A DNA stretch of 64,000 nt from G965198795 sp965198795 (GTDB taxonomy: Bacteria > Pseudomonadota > Alphaproteobacteria > Rhodospirillales > Casp-alpha2): assembly GCA_965198795.1 (NCBI GenBank), contig OZ240674.1:992001-1056000 (forward strand), given 5' to 3'. Positions 54,544 to 63,394 of this stretch are shown here, piece by piece (position 1 is the first letter of the stretch; every line of letters begins with the position of its first letter). The notes beneath the pieces were generated by a model that was given only the letters and a program-made list of their open reading frames with translations, did no database searches and was not told the origin of the DNA. Position numbers and translations under genes: made by a program.

Positions 54544-55398
54544 TCATTCCGCCGCGTCGATGGTTGCATGGGCGGGTTTGCCCCGCACCCCCTTATAAAG
54601 CACCCCTTGGCGGAGCTTCATGATGCGGGCGTGTTCCGCCCGCGCGGCTTCGTCCATGTCGTTTTCAGGCGGTGTTTCGTGGATGAAGTGGCCGAATTTG
54701 TCCTCACCGCGCACTAGCCAGGCGCTATCCCCCGGCGCCTCGATTTGCTCGACGTGCGGCGCGATATAGCGAATCGCAACCCCGATGCGCCGGTCTTCGG
54801 ACCGGTTTGGCTCGGACGCATGAACGGTGCGGATGTTGTGAATGGAAATCTCACCCGGTTGAAGCGGCGTCCAAACAGCGTCTTTTTCATCGACGGCGAC
54901 GGCGATTTCTTGCCCGCGCGTCAACAGATTGTCGGGGTCAAGCGTATCCGAATGGGACAGTTGGCCCCACTTGTGAGACCCGGGCGCCATCTTCATGCAG
55001 CCGCTGACTTTCGTCGCGGGGGATAGCGCCACCCAGGCCGTCGCCACGTCCGGCCTCGACAATCCCCAATAGGTCGAATCTTGATGCCAGGACACAAAAC
55101 TCTCATTGCCTGGATCTTTGACGAACAGCGACGTCCCCCAGCAGAAAATGTCGGGTCCCAAAACATCCTCGACCGCATCCAGAATCTTCGCGTGGCGAAC
55201 CAATTCGGCCACCCAGGTTTGAAGCAGATGGAGTTTCTGGCCTTTTGACAGTTCGTACCAGCCGCCGTTCGCGGCCTCGTAAGCCTCGAATCGTTTTCGA
55301 TACCGGGCGGCGGTCGTTTCATCCATCACGCGAACGCGCGGGACAAACCCGTTTGCGTCATACCCCGCCTGTTGCCCGGGCGTCAGCAGTTTCGCCAT
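54544..55398 (-). CDS. Phytanoyl-CoA dioxygenase family protein
   Basis: A 284-residue Fe(II)/2-oxoglutarate enzyme. The iron triad is His and Asp of SWHQDSTYW, and His of TVHASEPN; the co-substrate Arg follows in GVAIRYIAPHVE. Members hydroxylate CoA esters or free acids. First gene of the PhyH-caiB-acd-TPP operon, suggesting it prepares the substrate. Confidence 0.9.
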   Translation of the reverse strand: MAKLLTPGQQAGYDANGFVPRVRVMDETTAARYRKRFEAYEAANGGWYELSKGQKLHLLQTWVAELVRHAKILDAVEDVLGPDIFCWGTSLFVKDPGNESFVSWHQDSTYWGLSRPDVATAWVALSPATKVSGCMKMAPGSHKWGQLSHSDTLDPDNLLTRGQEIAVAVDEKDAVWTPLQPGEISIHNIRTVHASEPNRSEDRRIGVAIRYIAPHVEQIEAPGDSAWLVRGEDKFGHFIHETPPENDMDEAARAEHARIMKLRQGVLYKGVRGKPAHATIDAAE

Positions 55399-55693
55399 GA
55401 TGTCCTCCCGATACGCGGACTAGGGTGCTGCGCGGGACCAAACGATGCAACGAAAAATTCAGCGATAATGGGTGGAAGGGGAGACGTCGCCCCGGCGACC
55501 GCCGGGAGCCGCCCTCAACCGTTGAATTCCAGCTTTCGCCGGAATGACGGATATGAAAACCCCGGCGTCTGAAAATGATTTCAGCCGTTGCCTGGGATAT
55601 GATGCCAAGGCCGCTTTCCAAGCTCATCAAGTTTAGCCCATCAGCCAAGGGCTTGGTTTCAAAGGTCAAGTCAAAGATCAAGGGGGTGACAAA
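55399..55693. other. Divergent intergenic region with a REP-like hairpin
   Basis: Between the PhyH gene and the GMC oxidoreductase. Contains GCCCCGGCGACCGCCGGG and ATTCCAGCTTTCGCCGGAATG at about 55490-55550. Promoters for both operons must be here; none stands out. Confidence 0.4.
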
Positions 55694-57340
55694 GTGACGG
55701 AGTCCCACGATTACGTGATCATCGGCGCCGGTTCGGCGGGCAGCGTGCTCGCCAACCGCTTGACCGAAAGCGGTCAGCATCAAGTGTGTTTGTTGGAGGC
55801 GGGCCCGGCGGACCGGAATCTGTTCATCCACATACCGGCGGGTTTCATTAAGACAATCAAGAACCCGGCCATCAACTGGATGTACGAAAGCGCGCCCTCC
55901 GAAGGCACGGCGGGCCGCGCCATCCCCGTCCCCCGCGGCAAGACGCTCGGCGGGTCGAGCTCCATCAACGGCCACATCTATACCCGCGGCAACCGATTTG
56001 ACTATGACGCCTGGGCCCAGCGCGGCAATCGGGGCTGGGGCTACGCGGATGTGCTGCCCTATTTCAAGCGATCCGAACGGCGAATCGGGGATGGCGACGA
56101 CACGTTCCGGGGACGCGATGGCTTGCTCCCGATTACCGATATCGACTGGACGCACCCCTTGACGGAAGCCTGCGTCAAGGCGGCGGAAGAAATGGGGATG
56201 CGGCGAAACCCTGATTATAACGGCGCGGGCCAAGAGGGGTTCGCCTACACCCAGCGGGCGATCCACGAAGGTCTTCGAAAAAGCACGGCGCGGACTTTCT
56301 TGAAACCCGCGCGCAAGCGCCCGAACCTTCGGGTGATAACGAACGCCCATGTGGAACGGCTGACGCTGGACGGAAAGCGCGTCACCGGACTTGTTTACCG
56401 CCGGGGCGGACGAAGCGGCCAGCAAGAGGAAATCCGGGCGGAAAAAGAAGTCATCCTCTCCGGCGGGGCCTTCAATTCCCCCCAATTGCTCCAAGTGTCC
56501 GGCGTCGGCGACCCGGAAGATTTGAGCGCCATCGGCCGGGACGTGCTTCATGCGCTTCCCGCCGTCGGAAAGAACTTGCGCGACCATTACGGCGTTCGCT
56601 TCACGGCTCGGGTGCGGAACACGGACAGTATTAACGAACGGATTCGAGGCTGGCGCCTGGCGCGCGAGGTCTTGCGTTACGGCCTGACGCGCAAGGGCTG
56701 TTTGTCGCTTAGCCCAACGCTGCTTTATATTTTTTGGAAATCACGTCCGGAAGTGGACGTCAGCGACCTGCAGGTCTCTTTCACGCCGGCGAGTTACAAA
56801 GAAGGCGTTCAGTCGGAACTGGACAGTTTCCCCGGCATGACCATGGCGACTTGGCAGCAGCGCCCGGAAAGCGCGGGATACGTGAAGGCGCGCTCAAGCG
56901 ATCCCTTCGAGAAGCCCGAGATTCAGCCCAATTACCTGGCGGAGGAAATCGACCGGCAAGTCATTCTGTCCGGCATGAAACAGGGACGCGCGCTTTTTCA
57001 CACCAAAGCCATGGAACCCTATTTCGCCGGGGAACTTTATCCGGGCGAGCACGTCCGGACAGACGACGAGCTGATACAAATCGCCAAGGAACGCGGCACT
57101 ACCGTGTTCCATCCCGTCGGAACGTGCCGGATGGGCCCCGAAACCGATCCATCCACCGTGGTCAGCGACGAGTTGAAAGTTCACGGACTGAACGGCCTTC
57201 GCGTCGTTGACGCGTCGATCATGCCGATGATCCCATCCGCGAACACCAACGCGCCCACCATCATGATCGCGGAAAAAGCCGCAGACATGATTCTCGGCAA
57301 GACGCCGCCCCAGGCGATTATCACGGGCGGAAAAAACTGA
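55694..57340 (+). CDS. GMC-family oxidoreductase (choline dehydrogenase-like)
   Basis: A 548-residue FAD enzyme that oxidises alcohols to aldehydes. ADP-binding VIIGAGSAGSVLANRL is at residues 9-24; the GMC signatures are GKTLGGSSSINGHIYTRG and SGGAFNSPQLLQVSGVG; the catalytic His is in FHPVGTCRMG and the closing NTNAPTIMIAEKAADMI. GTG start at 55694 follows GGGGG. Closer to choline or alcohol dehydrogenases than to glucose oxidases. Confidence 0.92.
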   Translation: MTESHDYVIIGAGSAGSVLANRLTESGQHQVCLLEAGPADRNLFIHIPAGFIKTIKNPAINWMYESAPSEGTAGRAIPVPRGKTLGGSSSINGHIYTRGNRFDYDAWAQRGNRGWGYADVLPYFKRSERRIGDGDDTFRGRDGLLPITDIDWTHPLTEACVKAAEEMGMRRNPDYNGAGQEGFAYTQRAIHEGLRKSTARTFLKPARKRPNLRVITNAHVERLTLDGKRVTGLVYRRGGRSGQQEEIRAEKEVILSGGAFNSPQLLQVSGVGDPEDLSAIGRDVLHALPAVGKNLRDHYGVRFTARVRNTDSINERIRGWRLAREVLRYGLTRKGCLSLSPTLLYIFWKSRPEVDVSDLQVSFTPASYKEGVQSELDSFPGMTMATWQQRPESAGYVKARSSDPFEKPEIQPNYLAEEIDRQVILSGMKQGRALFHTKAMEPYFAGELYPGEHVRTDDELIQIAKERGTTVFHPVGTCRMGPETDPSTVVSDELKVHGLNGLRVVDASIMPMIPSANTNAPTIMIAEKAADMILGKTPPQAIITGGKN

Positions 57341-57887
57341 AGAGCGCGTCTGATCGGGGCCGGGGCCGGGATTTTGAACGCGGTTAATCCGATCCCTTCT
57401 CGGGATAATTTTGACCTCAATCGCGGAAATTCCCGTTACGAGACCCGGCGGGTGGGAAGGAGAGGGAGTCTGGGGAACCCGCCGGGCCTCGATTTACGGG
57501 TACTGGGAAATAGGGAGGTTTCCCAGGGGACGGCTTTCGAGAATGGCGGTCGCCGCCCGCGCGGCCGCGGTCATGACGCCGGGCGGGGCGCCCGGCGTGA
57601 CCGGTACGGTCATTTTGGCGGATGAAGACATGCGTCGCATGACTTTAGACCTCCTGCATCGCCGAGGTGTTTAAGCTCAAGCCGCGGAAGGGAATTTCGT
57701 TGGCTTGTCTGCGTCGCTCCGACACACTCGATTTCGTCGTCCCAAGGAAAATATGACTCCAGAATCTTTACGAATGATGAATCGGATGACGGTTGCTCCA
57801 TAAAATGCGACCCGGCATAGTCGGGGTTTCGTGGGGCAAGTATCGGTCGTCACCGCGCCGGAACATCCTAAAGACCGGGAGAGATCA
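57341..57887. other. 547-bp region without a supported gene
   Basis: Short frames on both strands have no recognised domain. Possibly regulatory sequence for frmA or decayed coding DNA. Confidence 0.5.
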
Positions 57888-59003
57888 ATGCAGACCAGAG
57901 CCGCCGTGGCCTTCAAGGCCGGAGAACCATTATCCATCGAGACTGTTGACCTGGAAGGCCCGAAGGCGGGCGAGGTCCTGGTCGAGATCAAGGCGACGGG
58001 CGTCTGCCATACGGACGAATTCACGCGCTCGGGCAATGATCCGGAGGGCATTTTCCCCGCCGTCCTGGGCCATGAGGGCGCCGGAGTCGTCGTCGAATGC
58101 GGTCCGGATGTGAAATCGCTGAAGCCCGGCGATCACGTGATTCCCCTTTACACGCCGGAATGCCGCGAGTGTGAATACTGCCTCAACCCGAAAACCAATC
58201 TGTGTCAAAAAATCCGCGCGACCCAGGGCCAGGGCCTCATGCCGGACGGAACGTCGCGGTTCAGTCTGAACGGCGAAAAAGTGTTCCACTATATGGGGAC
58301 GTCAACTTTCGCCAATCATACGGTGGTTCCGGAAATCGCGCTCGCCAAGGTCCGCGAGGACGCTCCGTTCGAGAAGATCTGCTACATCGGTTGCGGCGTC
58401 ACGACAGGCATTGGCGCGGTCATCAACACGGCGCAAGTGGAACCCGGCTCCAATGTCGTTGTATTTGGACTGGGTGGTATTGGCCTTAACGTCATTCAGG
58501 GCGCGCGTCTCGTCGGCGCCGGCATGATCGTCGGCGTTGACGTCAACCCGGCCCGAAAGGCGATCGCCGAGAAATTCGGCATGACCCATTTCGTCAATCC
58601 GGGGGAGGTGGAGGGCGACTTGGCGCCTTATCTGGTCGATCTCACCAAGGGCGGCGCAGATTATTCCTTTGAATGCGTCGGAAACACCACGCTGATGCGC
58701 CAGGCGCTGGAATGCGCGCACAAGGGCTGGGGGGAGAGCATCATCATCGGCGTCGCGGGCGCGGGCGCGGGCGAGGAAATCTCCACCCGGCCGTTCCAGT
58801 TGGTCACGGGCCGCAGCTGGCGGGGCACGGCGTTCGGCGGAGCCCGGGGCCGCACGGACGTTCCCAAAATCGTCGATTGGTACATGGAGGGGAAGATCAA
58901 TATCGATGACCTGATCACGCACGTTCTGCCTCTCGGCGAGATCAACTCGGCTTTCGATTTGATGCATGAAGGCAAATCGATCCGGAGCGTGGTGACGTTC
59001 TGA
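57888..59003 (+). CDS. frmA: S-(hydroxymethyl)glutathione dehydrogenase (class III ADH)
   Basis: A 371-residue zinc enzyme: catalytic zinc ligands in VCHTDE and GHEGAG with Cys of CYIGCGVTTG; structural zinc Cys set PECRECEYCLNPKTNLC; NAD motif VFGLGGIGLNVIQ. Oxidises the glutathione-formaldehyde adduct to S-formylglutathione. ATG at 57888 gives the conserved MQTRAAVAFKAG. Pairs functionally with fghA 1.3 kb downstream. Confidence 0.95.
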   Translation: MQTRAAVAFKAGEPLSIETVDLEGPKAGEVLVEIKATGVCHTDEFTRSGNDPEGIFPAVLGHEGAGVVVECGPDVKSLKPGDHVIPLYTPECRECEYCLNPKTNLCQKIRATQGQGLMPDGTSRFSLNGEKVFHYMGTSTFANHTVVPEIALAKVREDAPFEKICYIGCGVTTGIGAVINTAQVEPGSNVVVFGLGGIGLNVIQGARLVGAGMIVGVDVNPARKAIAEKFGMTHFVNPGEVEGDLAPYLVDLTKGGADYSFECVGNTTLMRQALECAHKGWGESIIIGVAGAGAGEEISTRPFQLVTGRSWRGTAFGGARGRTDVPKIVDWYMEGKINIDDLITHVLPLGEINSAFDLMHEGKSIRSVVTF

Positions 59004-59089
59004 CGGCGCGGAAAGGACGCGTCGTCGTGCGCCGAATCCAGAGCGGGCGCGGCTGGCGTCCGTTTGAATTTCCATGCATAGTCCGCCCC

Positions 59090-59749
59090 ATGTTTTGCGG
59101 CTCCATGAACATTCCGGCTGTGACCGCTCTCGCCCTTCTCATGGCGATTGGCGGCGCCTTCCCCCTTTTCGCCAACGACGGGCCGGAAACTGCGGGATCG
59201 GGGAAATCCGAAATCTCCCGCCCCAGGTTGAATATGGCGGCCGGCGTCAAGGCGCTGCAAGACAAAGACTACCGCGCCGCCGTCGCGCTGCTGGTGGAGG
59301 CGGTGAAAAGCGAACAACTCAACCGCATGGATTTATCGGACAGTTACTATTTCCTTGGGCGCGCCCTCACGCGGGTCCGCGAGGAGCTTTTGGCGCTGGA
59401 ACAATTCAAGCGCGCCGTCCAGGTCAATCCGGAGAATGTCAAGGCGCGGCGCATGTTTTGCCGCGCGCTCACCCAGCGGGGCAAGGTCCTGGCCGCGGCC
59501 CGGCACTGCGAGGCCTCGATCAAACTGGCCCCGGAAGATTGGCGCGGCTACTTCACCCGCGCGCTGTTACAGCAAGTCTCCGGCGATTTTGACGGCGCAA
59601 GGGACGATTTTACGACCGCTTACGATTTAGCGCCGGAAACCATTCGCGAGAACGTCTTCGTTGTAAAAACCCTGCAACGCGCCGGCGTCTTGGAAAGCGG
59701 CGGACCGGACGCGGACCCCTTCGCCGATTGGATTGAAGCCGATCAATAA
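59090..59749 (+). CDS. Exported TPR-repeat protein
   Basis: About 219 residues: a signal sequence (ALALLMAIGGAFPLFANDG), then TPR motifs (residues about 60-190). An alternative ATG is at 59105. Encoded between frmA and the MaoC gene on the same strand; function unknown, probably a scaffold. Confidence 0.8.
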   Translation: MFCGSMNIPAVTALALLMAIGGAFPLFANDGPETAGSGKSEISRPRLNMAAGVKALQDKDYRAAVALLVEAVKSEQLNRMDLSDSYYFLGRALTRVREELLALEQFKRAVQVNPENVKARRMFCRALTQRGKVLAAARHCEASIKLAPEDWRGYFTRALLQQVSGDFDGARDDFTTAYDLAPETIRENVFVVKTLQRAGVLESGGPDADPFADWIEADQ

Positions 59750-59788
59750 CACCTTTAAGCCCCTTCCCGCATCTGACGAGACGACTTG

Positions 59789-60259
59789 ATGAACACGCTC
59801 TACTTCGAAGATTTCCATGCCGGACAAAAGTTCCGCACCAAAGGCGCCACGCTTACCGAAGCGCAAATCATGGAGTTCGCCTGGAACTGGGACCCGCAGC
59901 CGTTTCATGTGGACGCTCAAGCGGCCAGGGACGGGCCGTTCAAGGGCGTCATAGGGTCGGGCTTTCAAACTTTGTTGATCGCGTTTCGCCTCTGGTTTCA
60001 GGAAAACATCATGAATGAATGCTCCATGGGCTCGCCGGGTCTGGACGAATTGCGCTGGCTGAAGCCCGTGCGCCCCGGAGATACGCTTTATGTCGAGGCG
60101 GAAGTCACGGAAAGCCGGGCCAGCGAGAGCAAATCGGACCGGGGTTACACCAAGATCAAATACAGCGTGGTCAATCAAGCGGACGAAATCGTCATGACCT
60201 ATATCGCCAACCACATCTTCGCCCGCCGCCCGGCGGGCGAAGGTGGAAGGAAACGATAG
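59789..60259 (+). CDS. MaoC-like hot-dog domain hydratase/dehydratase
   Basis: A 156-residue hot-dog fold protein; ATG at 59789 (a TTG one codon earlier is possible). Family motif DPQPFHVDAQAARDGPFKG contains the catalytic Asp and His, and GSGFQTLLIAFRL follows. Acts on enoyl-type thioesters; substrate unknown. It stands directly before fghA with a 13-base gap. Confidence 0.88.
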   Translation: MNTLYFEDFHAGQKFRTKGATLTEAQIMEFAWNWDPQPFHVDAQAARDGPFKGVIGSGFQTLLIAFRLWFQENIMNECSMGSPGLDELRWLKPVRPGDTLYVEAEVTESRASESKSDRGYTKIKYSVVNQADEIVMTYIANHIFARRPAGEGGRKR

Positions 60260-60272
60260 AAGGGTTTGGGGC

Positions 60273-61118
60273 ATGTCTCTCGAAATCGTTTCCGAAAGCC
60301 GGTCCTTCGGCGGGGTGCAGGCAATTTACAAACACGCGTCCGCCATACTGGGTTGCGAGATGCGGTTTTCGGTCTTCACTCCCGAACAAGCCCGGAAGGA
60401 ACCGGCGCCCGTCATCTGGTGGTTATCGGGCCTGACCTGCACGGAGGAGAACTTCACCGTGAAAGCGGGCGTTCAGGCTTACGCCGCCGAATACGGCCTC
60501 ATGGTCATCGCGCCGGACACCAGCCCGCGCGGCGTGAACATCGCCGGTGAGGACGACGCTTACGATTTCGGTTCCGGCGCCGGGTTCTATGTGGACGCGA
60601 CGGAAGCTCCCTGGACAGAGCATTACAGGATGTATTCCTACATCAATGATGAACTGCCCGCCGCCGTCACGGGCAGGCTGCCCCTGGATTCATCCAGGCA
60701 ATCCATTATGGGTCATTCCATGGGCGGACACGGCGCGCTGACCATTGCGTTGAAAAACCCGGATCGTTTCATGAGCGTCTCAGCCTTCGCGCCCATCGTT
60801 AATCCGTGCGATTGCCCCTGGGGGCTGAAAGCGCTGACGGGATATCTCGGGACCGACAAGGAAACCTGGAAGCCCTATGACGCGACGGAGTTGATCCGCG
60901 CGGGGCGCAAGGCGCCGGGCGAAATCCTGATTGATCAGGGGACGGCGGACGGCTTTTTGGATGAGCAACTGAAGCCCTGGGTGTTCGAAGCGGCCTGCCG
61001 GGACGCGGGTCAGCCCTGCACGCTCCGCATGCAGGCGGGCTACGACCATTCCTATTTCTTCATCGCGAGTTTCATCGGCGATCATATGGCGCATCACGCG
61101 GCGGCGCTTTCAGGCTAA
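60273..61118 (+). CDS. fghA: S-formylglutathione hydrolase
   Basis: A 281-residue esterase-D-family serine hydrolase: oxyanion loop WWLSGLTCTEENF, nucleophile GHSMGGHGAL, Asp in DQGTADGFL and His in AGYDHSYFF. Converts S-formylglutathione to formate and glutathione. Together with frmA it completes formaldehyde detoxification. ATG at 60273 chosen. Confidence 0.95.
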   Translation: MSLEIVSESRSFGGVQAIYKHASAILGCEMRFSVFTPEQARKEPAPVIWWLSGLTCTEENFTVKAGVQAYAAEYGLMVIAPDTSPRGVNIAGEDDAYDFGSGAGFYVDATEAPWTEHYRMYSYINDELPAAVTGRLPLDSSRQSIMGHSMGGHGALTIALKNPDRFMSVSAFAPIVNPCDCPWGLKALTGYLGTDKETWKPYDATELIRAGRKAPGEILIDQGTADGFLDEQLKPWVFEAACRDAGQPCTLRMQAGYDHSYFFIASFIGDHMAHHAAALSG

Positions 61119-61263
61119 CTGCGGGATTGGCGGGATGTCGTTTCGCGGCCATGGAATGTCGCGGCGACGCTTTTCGAAGCCTCGAAACTATGGTCGATGA
61201 AGCTTACGTTCGTTCCCATGTAAGCGCTCTTCAAACGACCGTTTTGCCGGGTGGGTTCAAGCC

Positions 61264-62649
61264 GTGCGTCAGACGCTGCTATCCGTGCTGTCTTTGTTGG
61301 TCAGTATGGCCTTTCTGATGATGGGCTCCGGCGCCTTGGCGACCGTCATCGGACTGCGCATGGCGGAAGCGAATTGGTCCTCGCTGGCCATTGGCGTCGT
61401 CTCGGCCGCCTTCTATCTCGGCCTTTTGACGGGGACGGGCTTCGCCCAGCGGTTGATCGCCGGCGCGGGCCATATCCGGGCCTTTGCCGCCTTTGCCTCA
61501 ATGTTCTCGGCGACGGCCCTCTTTCACGGGCTCCATACGGACGCTTATTTTTGGTTTGCGCTCCGCTTCGTCAGCGGGGTGTGCCTGACGGGCCTGTTCA
61601 TGTGCGTGGAAAGCTGGCTCAACGAGCGATCCGAAAACGCCATCCGCGGCCAGGTCTTCGCGCTTTATCAGGCGGTCGTGTCCCTGGCGCTCGGGATGGG
61701 CCAGTTCTTGATCAACGTGCCGGATGAAACAGGCTTTGTGATCTATGTGATCGCGTCCGCCGTCCTGTCACTCGCCGTGATCCCCATAGCCCTCACCCGT
61801 GTGCAGGCGCCGCCGCCGCCGCCCAATGTTCGCTACCGGTTACGCGATATCTACGGCATCTCCCCGTTGGGCATGATCATCTCGTTCGCGGCCGGCGCGC
61901 TCTTGGGCGCGATCTTCGGTCTGGGTCCCGTGTTCTCCCAAAAGATCGGCCTGACCACGGGGGAAACCTCCATCCTCATGGGAGCGGTCAGTATCGGCGG
62001 ACTGGCGCTTCAATATCCGATCGGGAAACTGTCCGATCTGTTCGACCGGCGGCGGATCATTTTAGTGTGCGCCGTCATCACGGCATTTGTCTGCCTGGCC
62101 CTGATCCCGGGCGAGGATTTCCCGCGTCTTGCCCTCTATGTCCTGACCGGGATTTTCGGCGGCTTGATCTTTATCTTCTATCCCCTGGCTGTCAGCTACA
62201 CCAACGACTACCTGGAAGCCAGCGACATGGTGCCCGCGTCCGCGGGCCTGTTAATGGCCTATGGACTCGGCGCGACGCTGGGGCCGCTGACCGCTTCGGG
62301 CATGATGGAGGCAACCGGTCCGTCCGGTTTATTCCTTTTCTGCGCCGTTGTCTCGGGCGGCATGGCCGGTTTCGCCCTTTATCGGATGACTCAACGCTCC
62401 GCTCTGCCGGCCGGGGAACAGGCTGACTTCCAGTCCGTTACCACAACGACTTATATGGCCGCCGAACTTGATCCCAGGAGTGAATGGGATTTGACGGGCG
62501 AAGTGGACGAGGACGGCGCCGTCATTCCGCGAATTGACGAGGATGACCAGGTGGATGACACAGCGTTATTATCCGTGACAGGCGGCATTACAGCAGAGGA
62601 CTTGGATCCGGCGGAAGGCTCGTCGTCCTCCGGGGGAGCGCGTTCTTGA
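61264..62649 (+). CDS. MFS transporter, YcaD-type
   Basis: A 461-residue, 12-helix major facilitator protein. GTG start at 61264. Features include ESWLNERSENAIRGQVFALY and DRRRIIL after helix 8. The last 70 residues are an acidic cytoplasmic tail (EVDEDGAVIPRIDEDDQVDD), unusual in length for the family. Cargo unknown. Confidence 0.88.
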   Translation: MRQTLLSVLSLLVSMAFLMMGSGALATVIGLRMAEANWSSLAIGVVSAAFYLGLLTGTGFAQRLIAGAGHIRAFAAFASMFSATALFHGLHTDAYFWFALRFVSGVCLTGLFMCVESWLNERSENAIRGQVFALYQAVVSLALGMGQFLINVPDETGFVIYVIASAVLSLAVIPIALTRVQAPPPPPNVRYRLRDIYGISPLGMIISFAAGALLGAIFGLGPVFSQKIGLTTGETSILMGAVSIGGLALQYPIGKLSDLFDRRRIILVCAVITAFVCLALIPGEDFPRLALYVLTGIFGGLIFIFYPLAVSYTNDYLEASDMVPASAGLLMAYGLGATLGPLTASGMMEATGPSGLFLFCAVVSGGMAGFALYRMTQRSALPAGEQADFQSVTTTTYMAAELDPRSEWDLTGEVDEDGAVIPRIDEDDQVDDTALLSVTGGITAEDLDPAEGSSSSGGARS

Positions 62650-62703
62650 TCCAAGGTTCTTGTCTAGAAATTTATCGTCTGTCATGGTGATGGCGATTTC
62701 CTC

Positions 62704-63102
62704 ATGCCGTTTCGAGAACTCATGGCCGAATTGAAAAAGATTTTGTACGCGGAGGACGAGCCGGACATTCGCGCCGTCGCCCAATTGGCGTTGGAAGCCG
62801 TCGGCGGGTTTGAGCTTTGTATGTGCGAGTCCGGCGTCGATGCGCTGGAAGCGGCGGACGGTTTTTCGCCCGACTTGATCTTGCTGGACGTCATGATGCC
62901 GCATATGGACGGCCCGGCGACACTCGCCAAACTGCGGGAAATGCCGAAAATGACCGACATCCCGATCGTCTTCTTCACGGCTAAAGCCATGCCCGGCGAG
63001 ATTGAGCGCTTCAAGGAACTGGGCGCGCTGGATGTGATCTCTAAACCGTTCGACCCCATGACGCTCGCCGATCAAGTCCGCGCGATCTGGGAGACGCGGT
63101 AA
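62704..63102 (+). CDS. Single-domain response regulator receiver
   Basis: A 132-residue CheY-like protein: acidic pocket AEDE, phospho-Asp62 (LILLDVMMPHMDG), Thr/Ser and Lys (VFFTAKAMPGE; ISKPFDP). An internal ATG at 62722 may be the true start. No partner kinase is adjacent, unless the ATPase at 63395 is linked. Confidence 0.9.
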   Translation: MPFRELMAELKKILYAEDEPDIRAVAQLALEAVGGFELCMCESGVDALEAADGFSPDLILLDVMMPHMDGPATLAKLREMPKMTDIPIVFFTAKAMPGEIERFKELGALDVISKPFDPMTLADQVRAIWETR

Positions 63103-63136
63103 AGATATAGGCTTCGGGAGTCCCCATCCACTTTCC

Positions 63137-63177
63137 GAGGGAATACCGGTTCATGATTTCCCTCCGGCTCTTTTTTT
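63137..63177 (+). terminator. Candidate terminator after the response regulator
   Basis: GAGGGAA (63137-63143) pairs with TTCCCTC (63158-63164) over a 14-nt loop, then CGGCTC and seven T (63171-63177). Confidence 0.65.
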
Positions 63178-63394
63178 GAATGCTCAAGACAAGAACGAAG
63201 CAAACGAGCGTATCGACAAGAAACCTAGGTGTTTTCTTCTCATTGCCTTCCGGCGGGATAACCCGATGAATCTTCATGGTTTTTGCCGGAACCGTGGCGG
63301 CTTCTTGATCAAGCGCCCGCAGCTTGAGCAAAGCTTGCTAGCGGACCCGCCGATGAAGACCCCCCGGAAGATAAGCTCTTCCCGGGCACATGGG

